A DNA stretch of 22,458 bases, from contig JAEZPN010000065.1 in NCBI GenBank assembly GCA_023413645.1, positions 1 to 22,458 of the forward strand. Direction: 5' to 3'. This DNA is from Bacteroidota bacterium (GTDB lineage Bacteria > Bacteroidota > Bacteroidia > Bacteroidales > Rikenellaceae). Each line of letters opens with the position of its first letter. The stretch's first letter is position 1. The notes under the pieces are model-generated. The model saw only the letters and a list, made by a program, of their open reading frames with translations, ran no database searches and was not told the DNA's origin. Made by a program: the position numbers and the translations under genes. Below, in pieces: positions 1 through 8,617 of this stretch.

Positions 1-397
1 ACTCGATGTGACCCTTAGTAGTGTCGAAGTGTGAGTTACCGGGGATGATGTCACCAGCCTTTACGAGGTGAGAGAACAACACGTTCTCAGCAGCACGACC
101 CTGGTGTGTAGGGATAACGTACTCGAAGCCTGTGATAGCACCGATAGTATCCTTAAGCTGGAAGAATGACTTAGAACCAGCGTAAGCCTCGTCACCAGTC
201 ATCATAGCAGCCCACTGACGGTCGCTCATAGCACCAGTACCTGAGTCAGTCAAGCAGTCGATGTAAACCTGCTCTGACTTCAAACCGAAGAGGTTGTAGT
301 GTGCATCCTTGAGCCACTGCTCACGCTCTGCGCGTGTGCTCTTCTTCAAAGGCTCTACCATCTTAATTCGATACGCTTCTGCAAATGGGATTTCCAT
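1..397 (-). CDS. tnaA: Tryptophanase (beta-eliminating PLP lyase), N-terminal 132 codons
   Basis: Only the N-terminal part is present; the gene runs off the left edge. The protein starts MEIPFAEAYRIKMVEP and carries the family blocks LTDSGTGAMSDRQWAAMM (about residues 51-68), GDEAYAGS (70-77), PTHQGRAAEN (about 97-106) and IPGNSHFDTTKGHIE at the window edge. These blocks are typical of the tryptophanase/tyrosine phenol-lyase family of PLP enzymes, which split tryptophan to indole, pyruvate and ammonia or tyrosine to phenol. The PGNSHFDTTKGH stretch resembles Bacteroidales tryptophanases more than tyrosine phenol-lyase, from memory of the families. The PLP lysine lies outside the window, so substrate is not proven. 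Codons favour GCT, GGT and ACT, as in strongly expressed genes. The ATG at 395-397 is the first in frame after a well-placed promoter. No tnaC-like leader peptide with a tryptophan codon is visible upstream. Confidence 0.85.
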   Translation of the reverse strand, partial: MEIPFAEAYRIKMVEPLKKSTRAEREQWLKDAHYNLFGLKSEQVYIDCLTDSGTGAMSDRQWAAMMTGDEAYAGSKSFFQLKDTIGAITGFEYVIPTHQGRAAENVLFSHLVKAGDIIPGNSHFDTTKGHIE

Positions 398-494
398 AGT
401 AGTGTAGTTTTAAGTTATATAATAATATTAATAATTTATTCTTTTTATATTTCGCTAAATCCGCATAATTTCGTTATTTACGCTTTTAGCGCTA

Positions 495-525
495 CAAAGA
501 TACGCAAAAATATAGTCAATTGCAA
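495..525 (-). promoter_or_regulatory. Predicted Bacteroidetes-type promoter of tnaA
   Basis: On the minus strand a TATCTTTG box (495-502) matches the TAnnTTTG -7 consensus of the Bacteroidetes primary sigma factor. A TTGCA element (521-525) lies 18 nt upstream as a -33 candidate. Transcription would begin near 488 and leave an AT-rich leader of about 90 nt before the ATG at 397. Confidence 0.65.
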
Positions 526-577
526 CCCCTAAACAAAATATTTTTTTGTCCGCCGTTGCAGAAAAAACCATATCTTT

Positions 578-643
578 AGGTAGATTCTATAAATTAGGTA
601 GAGAGACTACGAAAAACTCATTCCTAATTTATAGAATATACCT
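578..643 (-). terminator. Long AT-rich inverted repeat after asd, probable terminator
   Basis: Arms 584-598 and 623-637 are perfect 15-bp inverted complements (attctataaattagg / cctaatttatagaat) around a 24-nt loop. Skipping one mismatched pair (583/638), five more pairs (578-582 with 639-643) extend the stem to 20 of 21 positions. The outer edge touches the asd stop codon. In the direction of asd the stem is followed after about eight bases by GGTTTTTT, so it could act as an intrinsic terminator, though the U-run is not immediate. An mRNA-stabilising 3' stem is the main alternative. Confidence 0.5.
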
Positions 644-1645
644 CTACTTATTCTCAACAAGAAGCTCAAGAATCTGAACTGCATTGAGCGCTGCACCCTT
701 GCGAATCTGGTCAGCTACGCACCAGAAGGTTATGCCCTTTTCGTTTGCAATATCCTTGCGGATACGACCTACATATACGGGGTCGCTACCCTCGGCAAAG
801 AGAGGCATAGGATAGCGCTTCTGGGCGGGCTCGTCGATGAGAACTACGCCCTTAGCCTCGGCGAAAGCCTCGCGCACAGCATCTACCGAGAGGATATCCT
901 CGGTCTCTACCCACACCGCCTCAGAGTGAGCGCGCATAACGGGCACACGCACACATGTAGCAGAGGTATGGAGATCTGAGTGCATAATCTTGCGCGTCTC
1001 GTGATACATCTTCATCTCCTCCTTTGTGTAGTCGTTATCCTGGAACACGTCGATATGGGGAATGAGGTTACATGCGAGCTGGTATGCGAACTTCTCAACC
1101 TTAGGCTCCGCACCCTCAACCACGGCACGCTGCTGCTCCTGGAACTCCTGCATAGCTGTAGCGCCTGCGCCACTTGCCGACTGGTATGTCGCAACGTGCA
1201 CACGGCGGATATGTGAGAGCTTCTCGATAACGCCCAAGGCTACGACCATCTGGATAGTTGTGCAGTTGGGATTCGCGATGATGCGGCGTGGTGCGTTGAA
1301 GGCATCCTCACCATTTACCTCGGGCACAACCAAGGGCACATCGTCATCCATGCGGAAGGCGCTCGAGTTATCAATCATAAATGCGCCGTACTTAGTGATA
1401 GTATCGGCATACTCCTTCGATGTTGAGGCACCCGCCGAGCAGAGTGCTACATCAATATCTTTGAAATCGTCGTTATGCTGCAACTCACGCACTACGATAT
1501 CCTGGCCACGGAAGCGATAGCTGCTACCAGCACTACGCTTCGAGCCAAAGAGTCGCAACTCATCAATCTGCATGGGGTGGTGCTCCAAAATCTTCAAGAA
1601 CTCCTGTCCCACTGCTCCACTTACTCCAACAATTGCAATATTCAT
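644..1645 (-). CDS. asd: Aspartate-semialdehyde dehydrogenase
   Basis: Asd reduces aspartyl phosphate to aspartate semialdehyde with NADPH in the cytoplasm. This is the branch point to diaminopimelate/lysine, threonine and methionine. The 333-residue length is normal for the family. An N-terminal Rossmann signature GVSGAVGQEFL (about 7-17) binds NADP. The catalytic cysteine is C128 in the block NPNCTT, followed by YQSASGAGATAM (154-165), with substrate- and proton-handling residues in VRVPVMRAHSEAV (about 232-244, H240). The start at 1643-1645 gives the canonical MNIAIVGVSG beginning. It lies 67 bp downstream of the penicillin-binding protein gene in the same direction. I find no clear TAnnTTTG box in that gap, so cotranscription is likely. 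Its role in making the diaminopimelate precursor fits with the peptidoglycan synthase next to it. Confidence 0.95.
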   Translation of the reverse strand: MNIAIVGVSGAVGQEFLKILEHHPMQIDELRLFGSKRSAGSSYRFRGQDIVVRELQHNDDFKDIDVALCSAGASTSKEYADTITKYGAFMIDNSSAFRMDDDVPLVVPEVNGEDAFNAPRRIIANPNCTTIQMVVALGVIEKLSHIRRVHVATYQSASGAGATAMQEFQEQQRAVVEGAEPKVEKFAYQLACNLIPHIDVFQDNDYTKEEMKMYHETRKIMHSDLHTSATCVRVPVMRAHSEAVWVETEDILSVDAVREAFAEAKGVVLIDEPAQKRYPMPLFAEGSDPVYVGRIRKDIANEKGITFWCVADQIRKGAALNAVQILELLVENK

Positions 1646-1712
1646 AATCTTATCTTTTAAGTGAACTTATACTAATCTTTTATATATTCTTTTTACGCTA
1701 CGCCATGGAGAC

Positions 1713-4163
1713 TTAGTCGAAGAACTCGTCGTCGCCACTCGATGAGCCGGCATCGTCGTCACTTGAAGCATCCTCGCTTGCCGAAGATGAGTTGTCGCAG
1801 TTATAGTCGGGGAGCTCTGCCGAGCGCTCGAAGCGGTCTGTGCGAAGCACGCCGAGCGTACCGTCGTTATACACCTTAGTAAGGAACTTACCCGCCACGG
1901 GCAATGCCATACGCGAACCATCGGCACTCATAGTGAAGTGGATGCTTGGATCCTCACCACCTACCCATACACCCATAACGAGGTTGGGCACAGCACACAT
2001 AAACCATGCGTCGACATTGTCGTTCGTAGTACCCGTCTTTGCCGCCATCTCCACGTCGTTGAAGCCGAACTCGTAAATCATGCGTCGCGCCGTACCCTGC
2101 GTAACTACGCGCTGCATCATCGTAATCATGGTATATGCCACGCGCTTCGACAACACGTCGTTGGTCTTGGGCGTGAAGGTTGCCAAGACGTTACCCTGGC
2201 TATCCTCGATGCGTGTAACAAAGACTGGATCGACACGCACACCCTCATTTGCAAAGGTACAATATGCCGAAGCCATCTCGTAGGGGTTACTATCGTACGA
2301 ACCGATACACAACGACACGACGGGGTCGATGTAGCTCTTTACACCAATGTCGTGGATGAAGTCTGCCACCGCCTCAGGGCGCTTAGCGTGCTTCATAATC
2401 CATGCCGAATAGTTGTTACGGCTATTTGCCAAACCCCAGTACAAGGGGTTCTCGCCGACATACTCCACATTACCGGCCTCCTTAGGCGACCAGATGCCCG
2501 AAGGTGTCTCGATAGATACGGGGAGGTTAGGCACGGTTGTACATGGTGTGAGTCCGAGCTGGTCGATAGCGAAGGTATAGATGAAGGGCTTCGCTGTAGA
2601 ACCTACCTGACGCTTACCCTGCGATGCCGCATCGTACTTGAAGTAGCGGTAGTCGGGGCCACCAACGTATGCGCGCACATAACCCGTAGAGGGGTCGATA
2701 GCCACAAAGGCACCACGCATAGTCTTCTTGTAGTGGATGAGCGAGTCGCGAGGTGTGAGCACCGTATCGCGGTCACCCTTGTAGGTAAATACGCGCATCT
2801 TGATTGGGGTGTTGAACGCCGCGATAATCTCGCTATCGCTCTTTCCCGCATCCTTCATGCAGCGCCAGCGGTCGGTCTGCTGCATAGCCTTGTCAATCTT
2901 CTTATCCGACTCCGCCTTGTTCAAGTCGGGGAAGAGCGAGCCGCCACGGCTCTTTATCTGACTCTCCATGCGAGGCTGCACAAGCTCCGCCATCTGCTCT
3001 GCAAATGCCGCTTCGGCATACTTCTGCATCTGCGCGTCTACAGTGGTGTAGATTTTGAGACCATCGCGGTAGATGTCATACGACTCGCCATTAGCCTTCT
3101 TATTCTTGTAGCACCAGCCCATGATGGGGTTCTCGTTATACTCCTTAAGTGCCTGCTCATAGTCCCACTCCGTGTAGTAGTTCTTGCGTAGAGGTTCCTT
3201 AGCCGTCATGGCGCGACGCACCATCTCGCGGAAGTAGGTCGCAGAGCCCTCGTTGTGAGCATCACCTGCGCGACGATAGTTCGACAAGTCGATAGGTAAC
3301 TTCTTCAACTCCGCAGCCTTTTTCTCGCTGATAGCACCCGCCGAGGCCATACGGTCGAGCACCGTATTACGACGCTCCAATGCCTTGGGGTTGGACTCGC
3401 CGAGCTTCAAGGGAGCGTAGGTACCGGGCGCCTTAACCTGTCCCGCGATAACTGCCGCCTCCTCGATAGAGAGGTCGCAGGGCTCCTTGCCGAAGAAGTT
3501 ATTTGCCGCAGACTTAATACCGAAATTCGAGTTCGAGAACTCCACGGTATTGAGGTACATGGCAACAATCTCCTCCTTGGTATAGTTGTGCTCGAGCTGC
3601 GTAGCAATCACATACTCCTGAACCTTAGCCGCAAGCGTACCGGCGCTACCCTCCATACCCTCCTTGTTGACACGCGTCTTGTAGAGGTTCTTTGCCAGCT
3701 GCTGCGTGATGGTACTACCACCACCCTGCTCACTCTGACGCAAAATGATGGTCTTGATGCCCGCACGTGCCGTAGCCTGGAAGTCGATACCCGAGTGGTC
3801 GAAGAAGCGCACATCCTCGGTTGCCAAGAGTGCCGCTACGATGGGAGGCAACTTGTGGCCATCAATCTCCAACCATCGCTCTCTATCTGCGGGGAAGAGC
3901 TCCTCGTATGAAAGGTAGGTACGATTTTCGATGAAGTAGGTACCGATAATCTCTCCATCATCCGAGTAGATCTGTGTTGCGAGGTTTGTCTTGGGATTCT
4001 CGAGCTCATCGAACGAGGGCATAGGGCCCAACTTCTCGTTCTTAGCCATTGAGAAGAGCGTCACCACAGCAGCAATGCCGAGTAGTGTGATTGCCCACAT
4101 AGCAAGCACCACCCATGATCTAAACGAAAGTTTACGTTTTGTGTTCTGTTTCTTCTGTGACAT
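1713..4163 (-). CDS. Class A penicillin-binding protein (bifunctional transglycosylase/transpeptidase)
   Basis: This 816-residue bifunctional enzyme polymerises lipid II and cross-links peptidoglycan in the periplasm. A short basic cytoplasmic N-terminus precedes one membrane segment (about 17-38). The glycosyltransferase family 51 domain follows, with catalytic E116 in TEDVRFFDHSGID and the block GGGSTITQQLAKN (147-159). The transpeptidase domain has all three motifs: S522-x-x-K525 (GSTAKP), SRN at 581-583 and KTG at 709-711. The linker of about 200 residues between domains fits PBP1A-type proteins. The C-terminus (about 790-816) is a low-complexity Ser/Asp/Glu tail ending in DDEFFD, probably disordered. 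The gene starts 45 bp after the stop of the outer-membrane peptidase fusion, with no clear promoter between, so it is likely cotranscribed. Symbols such as ponA, mrcA or pbp1A are used for this family; I cannot pick one from sequence alone. Confidence 0.95.
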   Translation of the reverse strand: MSQKKQNTKRKLSFRSWVVLAMWAITLLGIAAVVTLFSMAKNEKLGPMPSFDELENPKTNLATQIYSDDGEIIGTYFIENRTYLSYEELFPADRERWLEIDGHKLPPIVAALLATEDVRFFDHSGIDFQATARAGIKTIILRQSEQGGGSTITQQLAKNLYKTRVNKEGMEGSAGTLAAKVQEYVIATQLEHNYTKEEIVAMYLNTVEFSNSNFGIKSAANNFFGKEPCDLSIEEAAVIAGQVKAPGTYAPLKLGESNPKALERRNTVLDRMASAGAISEKKAAELKKLPIDLSNYRRAGDAHNEGSATYFREMVRRAMTAKEPLRKNYYTEWDYEQALKEYNENPIMGWCYKNKKANGESYDIYRDGLKIYTTVDAQMQKYAEAAFAEQMAELVQPRMESQIKSRGGSLFPDLNKAESDKKIDKAMQQTDRWRCMKDAGKSDSEIIAAFNTPIKMRVFTYKGDRDTVLTPRDSLIHYKKTMRGAFVAIDPSTGYVRAYVGGPDYRYFKYDAASQGKRQVGSTAKPFIYTFAIDQLGLTPCTTVPNLPVSIETPSGIWSPKEAGNVEYVGENPLYWGLANSRNNYSAWIMKHAKRPEAVADFIHDIGVKSYIDPVVSLCIGSYDSNPYEMASAYCTFANEGVRVDPVFVTRIEDSQGNVLATFTPKTNDVLSKRVAYTMITMMQRVVTQGTARRMIYEFGFNDVEMAAKTGTTNDNVDAWFMCAVPNLVMGVWVGGEDPSIHFTMSADGSRMALPVAGKFLTKVYNDGTLGVLRTDRFERSAELPDYNCDNSSSASEDASSDDDAGSSSGDDEFFD

Positions 4164-4208
4164 ATCGTTTGGTTTTATTTATTTTCAAGTACTAACGTCG
4201 TTACACAC

Positions 4209-7190
4209 CTAAAATGGCAAGCCTAAGCCGAACGAGAAGTGGAACTTACCATCCTCAAACGGGGCAAACTGCGCCGTTCTATATAACGAGAACGTTGCCG
4301 AAATTGTTGCACTCTCGGGCAAGGCAAACAGGTTGAAGTCGACACCAAGGTCAAGGCCATAGGAGCCTATATGTTTGCGATACTCCATGAGGCTGCCATC
4401 TGCCGTATTTACCATCCTCTGCTGGAACGAGGCGTAGTCCAGTCCCGCATTTAGGCGCACACGCTTGAAGAAGATGATGCCTCGGATACCACCATCGGGA
4501 TACCACACGGGAGCCTGATAGTTTAGCGACGTCGCGACATAGTTGTTGTTCGCAATGTCGTATGAGTTGAAGCCTCGCGGTATTAGGCGTGACGACTTTA
4601 GCGAGAGACTCGAGAGCACCATATCGGACTGGAAACCTCCAATCGATGTCTGGTACGATGCCGCCAGCGACAACGAGTGATGCGGGCCGAAGCCAGGTGT
4701 ATAGAGCTTACCATAGGCCACCACAAGCGTTCCGAAGTTTGTCGAGGCAGGGTTTAGTCCCGAGTTCACCGCAAGTGCCACACCCCATGGGGGTAAAAAG
4801 TCACGATGGGCCATGCGCACATAGTCCTGGAACGAGACACCGAGGTTAAGCAGGTGCACACCCTCGGAGTAGCCGATGGTGTGGATATTTGTCACCTTAC
4901 CGCCCTTAAACTCGAGGTTATCGACATTTGCCACCATGCCATTCGAGAAGTTCCACGATGCCGAAATAGCAAACTGACTTGTGTGGTAGCCTCGCGGAAT
5001 AAGTATGGGAAGCGTAGCACCCGCACTCACAGAGTAGTAGCGACCGATTTCTGGATCATCGGGATATTGGAGTTTACCCTCATCGGGATCGTACACCGCC
5101 ACCTTATATACCTGCTGCTGACCACCATATGTACCACTCACCCAAAGGTTTACGCCTAAGCCATTATAGCGCAACGTGCCCTTAAACACCGAACCTTCAC
5201 TCTTATTCCAGCCCCACGTAGCAAAACCCTCGAGTGTGGAGAGGATATTTTGCGTCATCACCGTAGCGCCAAGGTTGAAGGCTATGTGTGACTCCTCAGT
5301 TAGAGCATACGGGTCGTATGATGCTGGTGCCCAGCTGTGTATGTTAAATGCGTGGGCAAAACGGCTAAAGCGCTTGGGAGGGGTATTCATTACGACGCTA
5401 TCCTCCACAGCCTCATCGAAGCGCACCGTGTCGAGGTTCACAACACCCCAGGGGCGCGTCTCGGGCAACATAATCTTTGGTGGATGTGGCGCATACTCCA
5501 CCTTTACAGCATCGCTCAACGACTGCGTCACGGGCAAGTAACCGCGCCTGTCGTACGACGTTGCAACCACCCTACCGCTATCTAATGGCATGGGCTGGAA
5601 CGAACCAAAACGCGATGTCGAGAGGCGGTGCTCCTCGCCACTGCTCAGGTCGTACATGTGCACCTCGTCGCGTCCCGAGGCTATAGAGCCATAGTATAGC
5701 ACGCCATCCTTTGCTACAAGGTCGCTTAGCGTGGTATATGCCGCACGTGTCACAGAAGCGATACCCTCAGAGGTGAGGCTTGCGATGTGCATGCCGTCGT
5801 CGTCGGTGATGATGAGGTATAGCGCCTCGGTCTCGTTATCCCACGCCATGCCGTGTATCTCGCTGCCGTAGTCTAGTTCCGTACGTCGTGCGATATTTGC
5901 CGTGCCATTTACCACAATGCTATATCTGCCATCGGGTGTATACTCCGCCCATGCTACGCCATGACCCGAAGTAGGTGTTGGGTAGAGCACGTTGCGGTGC
6001 TGGTGCATAGTTGTAGGGATACCCCTATCGAGGTCCATATAGCAGAGTTTCGATGCCACCTTCTCGGCAAAGAGCGCACTCTGGCGATACTCCGTCCACC
6101 ACACACGTCCCTGCTGACTGAGCATGGGACGCGTAGATACGATACCCGTATATGCTATATGCTCCTCCTCACCCGTAGCCTCATCTACAACCACAAATGC
6201 TGAGGGTTTGTCGAAATCCTCCTTTAAGAAGAGAATGCGACCATCGCCCATAGGCTGGGGGTGCGAGTAGGTCGTATAGGATGTTGGTTCCTCTATGGCT
6301 ATAGGCTCCGTAGTCTGCTCTACATCAGTCAGGGGCGCCCAGTGCTCCTCGAGCGTGAGGAAGGTATCATAGAAGAGCTGACTCATGGAGCTGTTGTATA
6401 GCTTCTTCAAGCACCACGTATTCGACACCACCATCCAGGGACGACGCGAGGTTAGCTCCGCAAAGTCGTCTCCCATCACCGTACCATACTGTTTGTAGCC
6501 ATGGCGAGAGAGTAGGTAGCCTATGTGGTAGTGGTTGGGGATATAGTCCTTATACGAACCACAAAACCACTTGTCGAAGTTCGCATATCGCAGCGCCACC
6601 GACTCGTAGGCACGATAGGGCATCGTAAACGAGGGCTGCAGACCACGACCAAATGTCGACATCTCGGTCTCCGTCATCACGGCATCGCCCTCCATCATCC
6701 ACAGCGGCATGAAGAGCAGACCTATGGTCGAACTCTGCTGACCCAGCACATAGCTAAGTCCCTTGACAATACCACGATTGAGGTTGTTATACTGGACCGC
6801 ATGGCGATATTCGTGGGCTATGAGTTGCTTTGTCCAGGGCATGGAGTAGCTATGTGTATCGGGCGTAGATAGAAACTCCACACGTCGTGGCATCCACATT
6901 ACCAAGCCATTAGAGGCGAAGTTCGAGGGATGCACAACAAAGGGGATGGACATCTGCGGATGGCGATAGCCGTAGGATATATCCTTGTCGACAACATCCA
7001 AGTAGTACATCATGCGGTTGGCGATAGGTTGCGCCGTGTCGGGATATACCACGCGATACTCCTTTTCCTTCATCTGCTTCCAGCGATACGAGGGAGGATC
7101 AGCACCCCAACTATAGTACTGCGCGACAGCACTCTCGGTGGATAGCAACCCACAGAGAATAAACGAGATAAGCAAAATTAGTCGTTTCAT
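4209..7190 (-). CDS. Secreted gluzincin-like peptidase / beta-propeller / outer-membrane beta-barrel fusion
   Basis: The 993-residue product begins with a clear signal peptide (MKRLILLISF..., about 1-24, ending SAVAQ). I chose the ATG at 7188-7190 because the signal peptide starts there; an in-frame extension of 31 residues upstream does not look like protein. Residues about 45-290 resemble a peptidase-MA-like metallopeptidase: HEYRH at 126-130 matches HExxH, and WMMEGDA supplies a candidate third zinc ligand, E167. Residues about 300-600 hold repeated short beta segments such as YTPDGRYSIVVNG and MAWDNETEALYLI, typical of TolB/WD40-like propellers. From about 636 the sequence alternates amphipathic strands with turns and ends in the terminal phenylalanine GLGLPF, as in outer-membrane barrels recognised by the BAM machinery. 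Substrate and physiological role are unknown. It precedes the PBP gene by 45 bp. Confidence 0.75.
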   Translation of the reverse strand: MKRLILLISFILCGLLSTESAVAQYYSWGADPPSYRWKQMKEKEYRVVYPDTAQPIANRMMYYLDVVDKDISYGYRHPQMSIPFVVHPSNFASNGLVMWMPRRVEFLSTPDTHSYSMPWTKQLIAHEYRHAVQYNNLNRGIVKGLSYVLGQQSSTIGLLFMPLWMMEGDAVMTETEMSTFGRGLQPSFTMPYRAYESVALRYANFDKWFCGSYKDYIPNHYHIGYLLSRHGYKQYGTVMGDDFAELTSRRPWMVVSNTWCLKKLYNSSMSQLFYDTFLTLEEHWAPLTDVEQTTEPIAIEEPTSYTTYSHPQPMGDGRILFLKEDFDKPSAFVVVDEATGEEEHIAYTGIVSTRPMLSQQGRVWWTEYRQSALFAEKVASKLCYMDLDRGIPTTMHQHRNVLYPTPTSGHGVAWAEYTPDGRYSIVVNGTANIARRTELDYGSEIHGMAWDNETEALYLIITDDDGMHIASLTSEGIASVTRAAYTTLSDLVAKDGVLYYGSIASGRDEVHMYDLSSGEEHRLSTSRFGSFQPMPLDSGRVVATSYDRRGYLPVTQSLSDAVKVEYAPHPPKIMLPETRPWGVVNLDTVRFDEAVEDSVVMNTPPKRFSRFAHAFNIHSWAPASYDPYALTEESHIAFNLGATVMTQNILSTLEGFATWGWNKSEGSVFKGTLRYNGLGVNLWVSGTYGGQQQVYKVAVYDPDEGKLQYPDDPEIGRYYSVSAGATLPILIPRGYHTSQFAISASWNFSNGMVANVDNLEFKGGKVTNIHTIGYSEGVHLLNLGVSFQDYVRMAHRDFLPPWGVALAVNSGLNPASTNFGTLVVAYGKLYTPGFGPHHSLSLAASYQTSIGGFQSDMVLSSLSLKSSRLIPRGFNSYDIANNNYVATSLNYQAPVWYPDGGIRGIIFFKRVRLNAGLDYASFQQRMVNTADGSLMEYRKHIGSYGLDLGVDFNLFALPESATISATFSLYRTAQFAPFEDGKFHFSFGLGLPF

Positions 7191-7216
7191 ACGCGCACAC
7201 ATGTACATATAACATG

Positions 7217-7224
7217 CAAATATA
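7217..7224 (-). promoter_or_regulatory. Predicted -7 box upstream of the peptidase/barrel gene
   Basis: On the minus strand this reads TATATTTG, a full TAnnTTTG match, 26 bp before the chosen ATG. I see no convincing -33 element at the usual distance. It lies between the terminator of the ABC operon and the gene, which is where an independent promoter is needed. It also supports the shorter start, because the extended reading frame would begin upstream of this box. Confidence 0.5.
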
Positions 7225-7258
7225 CGAAAAAATTGGGTTACGTTGTTCGCTTTGAGCC

Positions 7259-7304
7259 AAAAAATATTGGAGCGACACCCCACACCGAGACATCACTCCA
7301 ATAT
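7259..7304 (-). terminator. Intrinsic terminator of the nitroreductase-lacZ-ABC operon
   Basis: A 9-bp perfect inverted repeat (atattggag at 7264-7272, ctccaatat at 7296-7304) with a 23-nt loop is followed, in minus-strand direction, by six uridines (7259-7264; the last stem base overlaps the run). It lies about 20 bp after the permease stop codon, the expected place. Confidence 0.7.
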
Positions 7305-7324
7305 ATAGAGACAATTATAGCGTA

Positions 7325-8608
7325 CTACTTAGTCCTAATCCAGCGCCATAGCTCACGCCATGAGGGGCGCTTGCCGTGCATGAAGATACCGACACGGAAG
7401 ATGCGTGAGGCAAGCCATACAACGCCTACAAATGTCGCATAAAGCACTATTAATGAGACCACTACCTCCCACCATGGAATACCAAACGGGATGCGGGCAA
7501 TCATCACTATAGGCGAGGTAAGTGGCACCATCGAAGCCCAGAACGCGATGGGCGAATTGGGGTCGTTGAAGATGGTCATCATGACAATTATCGAGAGGAT
7601 AATAGGCATCATAATGATTGTATTATACTGCTGACCCTCCTGCACCGAATCGACAGCCGAACCCGCCGCAGCATAGAACGCTGCATAGAGCAAGAAACCA
7701 CCAACCATAAAGAGCGCCAAGCAACCAAAGAGCGATGCGATGTAGCCCGTATCACTCAGCGTACCCATTACCGACTGGAGCATCATGTCGTTGGTAGCCA
7801 CCACCTCGGCGCTAAACAACGTGGGGAGCAGGAACTTCGAAGCGGCAACGACGAGCAGCGCCCAAATAGCAATCTGTGTCACAGCAACGAGAGCGATACC
7901 CAAGATCTTACCCATCATAATCTGGAAGGGCGACGAGCTTGTCACCATGACATCTATCACATGGCTCGACTTCTCCTCCACAACCGAGGTGAGCACCATC
8001 TGGCCGTAGAGTATCAGGAGCATATAGAGCATCATGCCGAGAAGTAGGCCGAGGAAATAGCTTATGCCCGACGAGGTGCTCTCCATGGAGGCCTCCTCGC
8101 CCGTGCCATCGTTCTCGTATGTCGCAAGCTCAATGTCGGTAGCCACCGAGGCGAGTATCTCCTCAAGGTTTTCGATGTTGTGGGCACGCAGCTTCTCGCG
8201 CTCAACGATAGTGTTAAGTTGCTGAGTTATAACCTCTTCAATCATCAACGACGAGGACTCGTTTGTTACGAGCTGCACAGAGTCGCGATGCTCAATCTCG
8301 CTACCCACATAGAGCACACCGAAGACACCGCTATCCTCGCCATACATGGCGCAAGCCTCGCGCTTCGTGAGGTCGCTATGGTCGACAAACATCACCTCGG
8401 AAGTAGAGACCAACTTCTCGCGCACCATGCCCGAGCGGTCTACAACGACGACTTGCTTCTGGTCGCTCGAGCCGTAGAGCATGACAAGCGTTGGCGCAAC
8501 CATCAGTCCCACCATCAAAAGAGGGGTGATGAATGTAGCAATAATAAATGACTTTTTGCGTACGCGCTCCATAAATTCGCGCACGATAATTAACCACATT
8601 TTTCTCAT
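7325..8608 (-). CDS. ABC-2 type exporter permease (NatB-like)
   Basis: The 427-residue membrane protein has the ABC-2 permease plan. One N-terminal membrane segment (about 20-44) follows the amphipathic start MRKMWLIIVREFMERVRKKS. A large extracytoplasmic region comes next (about 48-180, with many charged residues), then a cluster of membrane segments (about 183-208, 235-260, 288-318, 330-346, 360-378, 380-403). The block EEKSSHVIDVMVTSSSPFQ (about 211-229), just after a membrane segment, is a hallmark of this family and is thought to contact the ATPase. It is 9 bp from the ATPase gene upstream, so the two should form one exporter. NatAB in Bacillus extrudes sodium, but family members export many things and substrate cannot be told from sequence. 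Confidence 0.9.
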   Translation of the reverse strand: MRKMWLIIVREFMERVRKKSFIIATFITPLLMVGLMVAPTLVMLYGSSDQKQVVVVDRSGMVREKLVSTSEVMFVDHSDLTKREACAMYGEDSGVFGVLYVGSEIEHRDSVQLVTNESSSLMIEEVITQQLNTIVEREKLRAHNIENLEEILASVATDIELATYENDGTGEEASMESTSSGISYFLGLLLGMMLYMLLILYGQMVLTSVVEEKSSHVIDVMVTSSSPFQIMMGKILGIALVAVTQIAIWALLVVAASKFLLPTLFSAEVVATNDMMLQSVMGTLSDTGYIASLFGCLALFMVGGFLLYAAFYAAAGSAVDSVQEGQQYNTIIMMPIILSIIVMMTIFNDPNSPIAFWASMVPLTSPIVMIARIPFGIPWWEVVVSLIVLYATFVGVVWLASRIFRVGIFMHGKRPSWRELWRWIRTK

Positions 8609-8617
8609 ATCACTCCC

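Noticed and set aside
398..494. TnaC-like tryptophan-sensing leader upstream of tnaA
   Set aside because: The only short frame on the minus strand in the leader is ATG-CGG-ATT-stop, with no tryptophan codon and no boxA-like or pausing arrangement that I can see.
299..532. Plus-strand open frame of 77 codons over the tnaA start and its leader
   Set aside because: It overlaps the tnaA N-terminus and promoter antisense, has AT-rich low-complexity sequence and shows no promoter of its own.
578..643. Inverted repeat as an invertible promoter or phase-variation switch
   Set aside because: The 24-bp region between the arms holds no promoter motif and no invertase gene is nearby, so inversion would have nothing to switch.
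1938..3191. Long plus-strand open frame (417 codons) opposite the PBP gene
   Set aside because: It lies wholly antisense to a protein with intact GT51 and transpeptidase motifs, has no recognisable domain and is rich in His, Arg, Val and Cys, as expected from a reverse reading of a codon-biased gene.
7191..7283. 31-codon upstream extension of the peptidase/barrel gene
   Set aside because: The extension precedes a typical signal peptide, overlaps the predicted -7 box and reaches into the terminator area, so the internal ATG at 7190 is the better start.
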